Shown here piece after piece: positions 9,797 to 15,096 of a stretch of DNA of 15,096 bases (positions are counted from its first letter, which is position 1; each line of letters begins with the position of its first letter). The position numbers and the translations under genes are program-made. Below the pieces are notes generated by a model that was given only the letters and a program-made list of their open reading frames with translations, did no database searches and was not told the DNA's origin. Source of the stretch: JBFGCT01 sp041581055 (lineage in GTDB: Bacteria > Actinomycetota > Acidimicrobiia > Acidimicrobiales > Ilumatobacteraceae); NCBI GenBank assembly GCA_041581055.1, contig JBFGCT010000098.1, positions 1-15,096 on the forward strand. Direction: 5' to 3'.

Positions 9797-10487
9797 ACCG
9801 CTCGACGTCGGCGCGGTGGCCGGCGATCACGATCAGATCGCTCCCGTCGAGCACGGTGGTGCGCTCGGCGTAGGTGAACTGCCCGCCGGCCGGCTTCACG
9901 CAGACCACGGTCACCTTGTAATCGGCGCGCAGATCGGACTCGCCCAGCGCCACGCCGACGAACGGCTCCGGGGTGATCAGCTCGGCGAGCACGAAGTCGT
10001 CGTCGAGCGCGAAGTACTCGAGCATCTGGCCGGTGACGAGGTGGGCGACCCGGTTGCCCATCTCGGCCTCCGGGAAGACGACGTGGTGGGCGCCGACGCG
10101 TTGCAGGATCCGCCCGTGCGGGTCGGTGATCGCCTTGGCCCAGATGTTCTTGACGCCGAGGTCGACGAGCGCGGCCGTTGTCAGCACGCTCGCCTCGACG
10201 CCGGTGCCGATGCACACGACGGCGGTCACGGCGTCGGCCACGCCGATCTGGCGCAGCACCCGCTCGTTGGTCGTGTCGGCCTGCACCACGTGGGTGAGCA
10301 CGCCGCTGTGCTCCTGCACGCGCTGCTCGCTGAAGTCGACGCCGAGCACCTCGTGACCCATCTCGACGAGCGTGTTGGCGAGCGACGACCCGAACCGGCC
10401 GAGCCCGATGACGACGATCTCGCCCTGGTGTTCGACGTGGCTGAGGGTCAGGCCTCCCAGCACGTTGTGGATGATCCTCTCGGTCAT
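9768..10487 (-). CDS. ktrA: KtrA/TrkA-type RCK-domain regulatory subunit of K+ uptake
   Basis: The 239-residue protein has an RCK_N domain with the dinucleotide-binding VVIGLGRFGSSLA (25-37), Asp51 at the end of strand 2 and a QADTTN block (69-74). An RCK_C domain runs from about 165 to 230, including EPFVGVALGESDLRADYKV and TVLDGSDLIVIAG. Such proteins form a cytoplasmic ring that binds ATP/ADP or NAD(H) and gates a KtrB/TrkH membrane subunit. It has one RCK_N/RCK_C unit, as in KtrA, rather than the doubled unit of E. coli TrkA. ATG 10487 is preceded by GAGGAGG (10500 to 10494), a strong ribosome-binding site. It lies 36 bases downstream of the ktrB-like gene on the same strand, so the two almost certainly form one transport system. 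Confidence 0.92.
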
Positions 10488-10523
10488 GCGGCGCCTCCTC
10501 GGGTGGGCCGACGGTGACGGCCG

Positions 10524-11867
10524 TCAGCCGATGATCGGTCGTTCTTCCGGGTAACGGTACGTGTGCGCCCGGTGGCGCAACGCCAGCGCGGCGACCATGG
10601 TCACCGGGCCGACCCGGCCGGCGAGCATCACGAGGACCAGCAGGAGCTGGCCCGAACCGGGGAGCGCGCCGGTGATCCCCGTCGAGAGCCCGACCGTGCC
10701 GAACGCCGACGCCGCCTCGAACAGCGTGCTCTGCAGGTCGAACGGCGAGATCGTCGTCAGCAGCACGGCCGTGCTGAAGACGAGGCCGACCGACAGCAGC
10801 GCCACCGTCATCGCCTGGCGGACGACGGCGGTCGGGATGCGCCGGTGGAACACGTTGACGTCGGCGTCGCCGCGCACCTCGGACCACACGGCGAAGAAGA
10901 GGATGGCGAACGTCGTCACCTTGATGCCGCCGCTCGTCGACGCCGGCCCGGCGCCGACGAACATCAGCGCCGTCGTGATCAGCAGCGTCGGCTCCCGCAT
11001 CGCGCCGATGTCGACGGTGTTGAAGCCGGCCGTCCGCGGGGTCACACCCTGGAACCACGCGGCCTGCAGCTTGTCCCAGACGCCCATCGGGCCGAGCGTC
11101 GCGGCGTTCGTCCATTCGAACAGCAGCACCGACAGCGGGCCGACGACGAGCAGAGCCGCGGTGGCGACCAGCGTGATGCGGGTGTGCAGGCTCCAGCGCC
11201 GGGGCCGCACCCGCCGGCGAAGCTCGACGAGGATCGGGAAGCCGAGACCGCCGACGATGAAGGCCGCCGTCACCGGGAACACGACGAGCGGGTTCGCCGC
11301 GAACCGGGTGAGGCTGTCGGAGAACAGCGAGATGCCGGCGTTGTTGAAGCCCGAGACCGCGTTGAACACGGCGTTGTACGCGGCGGGCCCGGCGCCGATG
11401 TCGTCGGCCATCACGAGCGGGACGAAGAGGACGACCGCCACCGACGCCTCGACGGCGAGGGTGATCTTGGCGATCGCCCCGATCAGCGATCGGACCTCGC
11501 CCATGTCGACGGCGCCGATCTCGGCCTGGGCGAGCATCCGCTGCCGCAGCCCGACCCGGCGGGCGGTGACGATCGCCAGCACCGAGCCGATCGTCATGAT
11601 CCCGAAGCCGCCGATCTGGATCAGCGCCAGCAGGACGAGCTCGCCGAACAGCGAGAACACCGACACGTCGACCGTTCCCAGCCCGGTCACCGTGCTCGCC
11701 GACGTCGAGGAGAACAGCGCGGCGCGCCAGCCGGGGTGGGCGACGCCGCTGTCGACCGCGATCGGCAGCCGGAGCAGCAGCGTGCCGACGAGGATCAGCA
11801 GGACGAACGCGCCGACGACCAGCTGCGCCGGATTGCGTGTGGCGCCCACGACCCGGCCGATGACCAC
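10524..11867 (-). CDS. ktrB: KtrB/TrkH-family K+ transporter membrane subunit
   Basis: The sequence shows the four pore-loop repeats of the SKT superfamily, each with a selectivity-filter glycine: STSASTVTGLGTVD (54-67), NAVSGFNNAG (169-178), GVTPRTAGFNTV (274-285) and SAFGTVGLSTG (387-397). GAGPASTSGGIKVTT (305-319) corresponds to the intramembrane gating loop of the third domain. It should import K+ (possibly with Na+ dependence, as in KtrB) across the cytoplasmic membrane, controlled by the RCK subunit encoded next. The frame is open to a GTG at 11957 (477 residues), but the first 30 residues look unlike protein and a divergent promoter lies inside them. I therefore prefer GTG 11867 (447 residues), giving 12 residues before NPAQLVV; GTG 11879 is also possible. 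TAGTGT (11881 to 11876) could be a -10 hexamer giving a nearly leaderless transcript. Confidence 0.9.
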   Translation of the reverse strand: MVIGRVVGATRNPAQLVVGAFVLLILVGTLLLRLPIAVDSGVAHPGWRAALFSSTSASTVTGLGTVDVSVFSLFGELVLLALIQIGGFGIMTIGSVLAIVTARRVGLRQRMLAQAEIGAVDMGEVRSLIGAIAKITLAVEASVAVVLFVPLVMADDIGAGPAAYNAVFNAVSGFNNAGISLFSDSLTRFAANPLVVFPVTAAFIVGGLGFPILVELRRRVRPRRWSLHTRITLVATAALLVVGPLSVLLFEWTNAATLGPMGVWDKLQAAWFQGVTPRTAGFNTVDIGAMREPTLLITTALMFVGAGPASTSGGIKVTTFAILFFAVWSEVRGDADVNVFHRRIPTAVVRQAMTVALLSVGLVFSTAVLLTTISPFDLQSTLFEAASAFGTVGLSTGITGALPGSGQLLLVLVMLAGRVGPVTMVAALALRHRAHTYRYPEERPIIG

Positions 11868-11925
11868 GGATCGGCACACTATCCAAGCCGGCGACCCGCG
11901 CGCCGCGCCGCGCCGGTCAACCCGC

Positions 11926-11954
11926 TTGACAAGCACGCTGGGGGGCGGAAGGAT
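11926..11954 (+). promoter_or_regulatory. Promoter of the DyP peroxidase operon (TTGACA-17-AAGGAT)
   Basis: A perfect -35 hexamer TTGACA at 11926-11931 is followed, after exactly 17 bases, by AAGGAT at 11949-11954, a plausible actinobacterial -10. Transcription would begin near 11961, about 52 bases before the GTG at 12014. The location, upstream of three tightly joined plus-strand genes and divergent from ktrB, fits a promoter for those genes. It is a sequence match only. Confidence 0.5.
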
Positions 11955-11999
11955 CACGGCTGGTACCGGTCCGTTTTCGAGTCACCAATCAGATCACGG
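11952..11999 (+). repeat. Direct repeat GATCACGG (two copies) around the likely transcription start
   Basis: GATCACGG occurs at 11952-11959, overlapping the end of the -10 hexamer and the expected start site, and again at 11992-11999. The copies are offset by exactly 40 bases, close to four helical turns. Between them lie GGTACC (11962-11967) and ACCGGT (11965-11970) palindromes. This could be a regulator-binding layout, but an eight-base repeat over this distance could also be chance. Confidence 0.25.
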
Positions 12000-12013
12000 T
12001 CGACGGGGGGCAC

Positions 12014-12661
12014 GTGTCGAACATCGCAGGAAAGGCGTACGCGATGAACGTCGTGACGCCGACCGGCTGGCGCTTCGGCCTGGCCAACCGGGTGATCTTC
12101 TGGGCCGCGCGGACGATCCTCGAGAAGAAGCTGAGCGGCCTGCTCACCCTGTCGCTGATCCACTACGCCCGCTGGGCGATCGTCAGCCCGAAGGAATTCC
12201 CGAACCTCGGCGAGGGGCAGCCCGAGGAGGACATCGGCTACACCTACGAGTTCTTCTTCAGCAACTTCAACGGGAGCTGGGACCAGTACATCGACTCGTT
12301 CTCGATGTCGATCTCCGGCGGCCTCGACACACTCTGGTACTCCAACGTCAACTATCCGAAGTCGGTCCCGATCGAGTCGTTCCACCGCTACATCACCGCC
12401 AACCAGATCCAGACCGACTACTACTACAACGCGTATCCGCTCGCCGCGTCCAACGACGTCAAGGCCGGGCGCCGCGTCCGCGCCGCCCTGTCGGATCTGG
12501 CCGAGGTCGCCGAGCACGGCACCGACGAGGCGTTCCAGGCCGCCTACACCCGGGCGCTGCTCGGCCTGCAGCACGACCTCGGTCGGCTGGAGGAGACACC
12601 GATCGTGAGCCTCGCGCACGCCGCCGCCACCGAGCGCCACCGGGTCGAGGCGTTGCGCTGA
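12014..12661 (+). CDS. Uncharacterised DyP-operon protein A (paralogue of the next gene)
   Basis: I do not recognise a named function. The 215 residues have no signal peptide and no clear membrane segment. Four blocks stand out: GKAYAMNVVTP (6-16), IHYARWAIV (49-57), YEFFFSNFNGSWDQYI (78-93) with LDTLWY (104-109), and FHRYITANQIQTDYYYNAYP (123-142). The same blocks recur in order in the next gene, so the two look like paralogues. The pattern of an ARW/ARF strand, an F-SNF-G turn and a helix suggests a ferredoxin-like (dimeric alpha/beta barrel) fold related to DyP domains, which is my inference. No GxxDG or proximal-histidine motif of DyP is present. GTG 12014 has GGGGGG at 12005-12010 before it. 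ATG 12044 with AGGAAAGG (12028-12035) is a rival start, but it would remove the shared GKAYA block. The TGA overlaps the next ATG (TGATG). Confidence 0.75.
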   Translation: MSNIAGKAYAMNVVTPTGWRFGLANRVIFWAARTILEKKLSGLLTLSLIHYARWAIVSPKEFPNLGEGQPEEDIGYTYEFFFSNFNGSWDQYIDSFSMSISGGLDTLWYSNVNYPKSVPIESFHRYITANQIQTDYYYNAYPLAASNDVKAGRRVRAALSDLAEVAEHGTDEAFQAAYTRALLGLQHDLGRLEETPIVSLAHAAATERHRVEALR

Positions 12662-13311
12662 TGCGTTCCGAACTCGTCGGCAAGAACTCGGCCGGCCGCA
12701 TGTACGGGCTGACCGCCTTCTGCCCGATCAAGCTCGGCACGCCCGACGAGCAGGATCGATCACGCGAGTCGCTGGTGCGCGAGACGCTGGCCGGGCTCGC
12801 GGTCGACGAGGACAGCCTCTTCGCCCGGGTCCCCGACACCTACTTCGCCCGGTTCTACGTGCTCAAGGACGTCTTCTACGAGAGCCGGCCGGCGAAGCAG
12901 GAGCATCTCAAGTCGCAGTACTTGATCTTCGTCACCGACTTCCACGGCGATCTCCGCCCCCACCTCCGACGGATGTGGGATCACGCCGAGGACGAGATCC
13001 GCAAGATCTGGGAGCACTGCGTCGCCTTTCACGCGGTGGACGCCGCCGGATTCGCGTCCTACATCGAGCGCTGTCAGGTCGACAACGCCCTGGTCTTCAA
13101 CGGATCGACCGACGAGCCGCTCGCCGAGCAACTCAAAGGGCTGTACCTGAAGCAGCAGTTCGGCGAGTTCGCGGCGACGCATCAAGGCCTGCCGCCGGCC
13201 GAACTGCGGCAGCGGTTCCGCGAGTTCCTCGGGCGTGTGCGGATCGACGACCTCGCCGGCCCGACGTGGCGCCCGGGCGCGTGCTCACTCACGAACGTGA
13301 CGGTCGACTGA
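12661..13311 (+). CDS. Uncharacterised DyP-operon protein B (paralogue of the preceding gene)
   Basis: The 216-residue product has no assigned function. Blocks matching the preceding protein are GRMYGLTAFCPI (12-23), TYFARFYVLKD (60-70), YLIFVTDFHGDL (87-98), IRKIWEHC (113-120) and FASYIERCQV (131-140). From general familiarity, the stretch SLFARVP.T.FARF.VL, then hhF.T.F.GDL and IW.HC, fits a bacterial family often seen near or fused to peroxidase or lipoxygenase-like genes, with a probable ferredoxin-like core; I cannot name it with certainty. It is rich in His (82, 96, 101, 108, 119, 124) and has Cys120 and Cys138, but the DyP GxxDG motif is absent. It is soluble, with no signal peptide. 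ATG 12661 and stop 13311 share one base with each neighbour (TGATG twice), indicating coupled translation with protein A and the peroxidase. Confidence 0.75.
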   Translation: MRSELVGKNSAGRMYGLTAFCPIKLGTPDEQDRSRESLVRETLAGLAVDEDSLFARVPDTYFARFYVLKDVFYESRPAKQEHLKSQYLIFVTDFHGDLRPHLRRMWDHAEDEIRKIWEHCVAFHAVDAAGFASYIERCQVDNALVFNGSTDEPLAEQLKGLYLKQQFGEFAATHQGLPPAELRQRFREFLGRVRIDDLAGPTWRPGACSLTNVTVD

Positions 13312-14930
13312 TGGCCACGTTCGAGATCACCACCGGGATCGACCTGCACGACATCCAGGGGAACACGCTCAAGGGCTACGGCCGGTACGGGTTCCCGTAC
13401 GCGCGGTACGTCTGCTACCGCGTCAACAGCGAGGAGGCCGGCCGGGCGTTCGTCGGCGGCCTCGTCCCGCTGGTCACGACCGCGGCGCCGTGGACCCGCT
13501 ACGGCAAGGTCATCCAGGGAACCAAGAAGCCCGACGCCACGACGAACGTCGCCTTCACCCATCATGGCCTGCGGTGGCTCGGACTCCCGGAGAAGTCGCT
13601 GTTGAGCTTCCCGGAGGACTTCGCGATGGGGATGCGGGCGCGGACGAGGATCCTCGGCGACGACGGCCGCAGCGCGCCCGAGCACTGGGATCCGATCTGG
13701 CACTCCGACACCAACGTCCAGCCGGTCCACATCCTCGTCACGATCAACGCGAAGACCGTCGCCCACCGCGAGGCGCGCTATCAGGAGGTCACCGCCGCGC
13801 TCGACGCGGCCAACGGCGGCTCGGCCGACGGCGTCGTGCGACTGTCCGGCCATCGCTCCGCCGACGGCGACGATGGCGAGTACCAGGACGCCGCGGCGCT
13901 GCGCGGCCCCAGCGGCGCCTTCGGCCCCAAGGAGCACTTCGGCTACACCGACGGGATCGGCGACCCGTACTACGCCAGGTCCGGCAGCCACAAGTTCTAC
14001 GTCGTCGGCGGGGGGAAGCGCGTCCGCGGCAAGCCGGCCGACACCGAGGAGGGGTGGGACCCCCTCGCCACCGGTGAGCTGCTCCTCGGTCATGTCGACG
14101 AGGCAGACGAGTACCCGGCCGCCCCGATCCCGACCGCGCTCGCCAAGAACGGGACGTATCTGGTGTACCGCAAGCTGCACCAGAACGTGCGCGCCTTCGA
14201 CGAGTTCATCCGAGACCAGGGCGCCCTCTACGGCGATCCCGAGCTGTTCGCCGCCAAGCTGGTCGGGCGGTGGCGCAACGGCGCGCCGCTCTCGACCTTC
14301 TCCACCGAAGCCGAAGCCGACGCGTTCATCGCCGAACTCGGGCAGGCCAACGCGGCGCGGTTCGGCAAGGACAAGGCCGTCGCCGCCGCGGCCAAGGAGC
14401 GCTACTACGACTTGAAGCGGCAACTGATGGCGTTCGACTTCCGAGAGGACATCGATGGGGCCCGCTGCCCGGTCGGCTCGCACATCCGCCGCACCAATCC
14501 CCGGGGCGCGCTCGAGTTCGGCGTCGACGGGGCGTTCGAACGACCGGGCGCGCTCGTCGACCGGCGACGGCTCGCCCGCCGCGGGCTGCCGTACGGCGAC
14601 TCGACCGACCGCTCCCGCGACGACGGCGACCACGGCATCATCTTCATGGCGATCGGCGCGAGCATCAGCCGCCAGTACGAGTTCGTGCAGCAGCAGTGGG
14701 TCAACTACGGCAACGACTTCCGACTGGCCAGCGACCGCGATCCGATCCTCGGGAACCAGAGCGATGACGGCGGCCGGCTGGTCATCGAAGCCGACCCGGC
14801 CGGCACGACGCCGCCGTTCTTCTGCAACGCGGTGCCGCGGTTCGTCGAGACCCGCGGGGGCGACTACTTCTTCCTGCCGAGCCTGACCGCGCTCGCCCGC
14901 ATCGCGCGCGGCGACATCGACCCGACGTAG
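13311..14930 (+). CDS. DyP-type heme peroxidase (class C/D, now class V-like)
   Basis: This 539-residue protein has the DyP signatures. The N-terminal HDIQGNTLKGYGR (13-25) leads into the first ferredoxin-like domain. The catalytic GxxDG motif appears as HFGYTDGIGDP with Asp214. The proximal heme ligand is His391 in CPVGSHIRRTNPR (386-398). The distal arginine lies in RRGLPYG, probably Arg423, and the C-terminal domain has IIFMAIGASISRQYEFVQQQW. Its length and the NVAFTHHGLRWLGLP block fit the larger C/D (class V) group, which oxidises dyes, phenolics and similar donors with hydrogen peroxide. There is no Tat or Sec signal, and the C-terminus (LARIARGDIDPT) does not resemble an encapsulin-targeting tail, so it is probably cytoplasmic. 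ATG 13311 overlaps the preceding stop by one base. It is the last gene of the three-gene operon. Confidence 0.95.
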   Translation: MATFEITTGIDLHDIQGNTLKGYGRYGFPYARYVCYRVNSEEAGRAFVGGLVPLVTTAAPWTRYGKVIQGTKKPDATTNVAFTHHGLRWLGLPEKSLLSFPEDFAMGMRARTRILGDDGRSAPEHWDPIWHSDTNVQPVHILVTINAKTVAHREARYQEVTAALDAANGGSADGVVRLSGHRSADGDDGEYQDAAALRGPSGAFGPKEHFGYTDGIGDPYYARSGSHKFYVVGGGKRVRGKPADTEEGWDPLATGELLLGHVDEADEYPAAPIPTALAKNGTYLVYRKLHQNVRAFDEFIRDQGALYGDPELFAAKLVGRWRNGAPLSTFSTEAEADAFIAELGQANAARFGKDKAVAAAAKERYYDLKRQLMAFDFREDIDGARCPVGSHIRRTNPRGALEFGVDGAFERPGALVDRRRLARRGLPYGDSTDRSRDDGDHGIIFMAIGASISRQYEFVQQQWVNYGNDFRLASDRDPILGNQSDDGGRLVIEADPAGTTPPFFCNAVPRFVETRGGDYFFLPSLTALARIARGDIDPT

Positions 14931-14931
14931 C

Positions 14932-14946
14932 CGCCGCCGAGCGGCG
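14932..14946 (+). terminator. Possible short hairpin after the DyP gene
   Basis: Two bases after the peroxidase stop, CGCCGC (14932-14937) pairs with GCGGCG (14941-14946) around a three-base loop. There is no run of T after it, so as a terminator it would be of the U-less kind found in GC-rich actinobacteria. Such short GC palindromes also arise by chance at this base composition. Confidence 0.25.
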
Positions 14947-15016
14947 CCGAGTCGTCGGCGCGGTCGGTGGTTCGATTCGCCCGCGATGAGCCGCTGGACG
15001 AAGAACGTGGGTCAGA

Positions 15017-15096
15017 ATGTCCACTCCAGAACAAATCGTCCACGAACCCTCCCCCAGGACCGCCGTGATCAACTCGACCGCCACCCCACCCGCCCC
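15017..15096 (+). CDS. Possible start of a further gene, cut by the right edge
   Basis: An ATG at 15017 opens a frame reading MSTPEQIVHEPSPRTAVINS and continuing without a stop to the window end, 26 full codons. The opening looks like a normal protein N-terminus (MSTPEQ, hydrophilic, mixed residues), and the base composition shifts here to more A/T, as at a gene start. The ribosome-binding sequence is weak (GTGGG at 15006-15010). A rival frame from ATG 14987 also stays open and looks less protein-like. No family can be assigned. Confidence 0.35.
   Translation, partial: MSTPEQIVHEPSPRTAVINSTATPPA

Noticed and set aside
10561..12660. In-frame upstream extension of protein B back to 10561
   Set aside because: It would run antisense through ktrB and through protein A in another frame; the TGATG junction gives a natural start at 12661.

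Overview
This window is about 15.1 kb of very GC-rich, densely packed bacterial DNA with strongly G/C-biased third codon positions, GTG starts, 1-8 base gene overlaps and two convergent pairs whose 3' ends overlap. Together with actinobacterial-looking promoter hexamers and the gene families present (DMF-amidohydrolase-like protein, COG3653-type amidohydrolase, KtrAB-type K+ uptake, GlgX, class V-like DyP peroxidase), this suggests an actinomycete, perhaps of the Acidimicrobiia/Ilumatobacter kind. The lineage is an inference; no rRNA or other marker gene is present.

Layout, left to right. Bases 1-381 (minus) hold the N-terminal part of a ferritin-like protein of the VioB/iminophenyl-pyruvate dimer synthase type, cut by the window edge. 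It is divergent from a stand-alone N,N-dimethylformamidase large-subunit-like protein (459-2057, plus). A three-gene minus-strand operon follows, reading from about 5097 down to 2047: a polytopic GT-C-like membrane glycosyltransferase candidate, an ornithine cyclodeaminase/mu-crystallin-type reductase and a RimJ/RimL-like GNAT acetyltransferase, each overlapping the next by a few bases. Divergent from it (5210-7539, plus) is a translationally coupled pair: an N-acyl-D-amino-acid deacylase-like amidohydrolase and a small SAM-dependent methyltransferase. The glycogen debranching enzyme GlgX (7664-9796, plus) stands alone. Its 3' end overlaps the 3' end of a minus-strand K+ uptake operon, a KtrB-like membrane subunit followed by a KtrA-like RCK subunit.

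The right-hand part (about 11926-14930, plus) is the most unusual region. A good promoter (TTGACA, 17-base spacer, AAGGAT) precedes three genes joined by TGATG stop/start overlaps: two uncharacterised proteins of about 215 residues and a 539-residue DyP-type heme peroxidase. Aligned by eye, the two small proteins share four or five blocks in the same order. They look like diverged paralogues of one family, probably with a ferredoxin-like fold related to the DyP fold, and neither carries the DyP heme-ligand motifs. A duplicated accessory protein co-translated with a peroxidase suggests a DyP-dependent complex or a substrate-handling cassette of unknown function. The last 80 bases may be the start of another plus-strand gene. 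No tRNA, rRNA, CRISPR array, insertion sequence or phage gene was seen.
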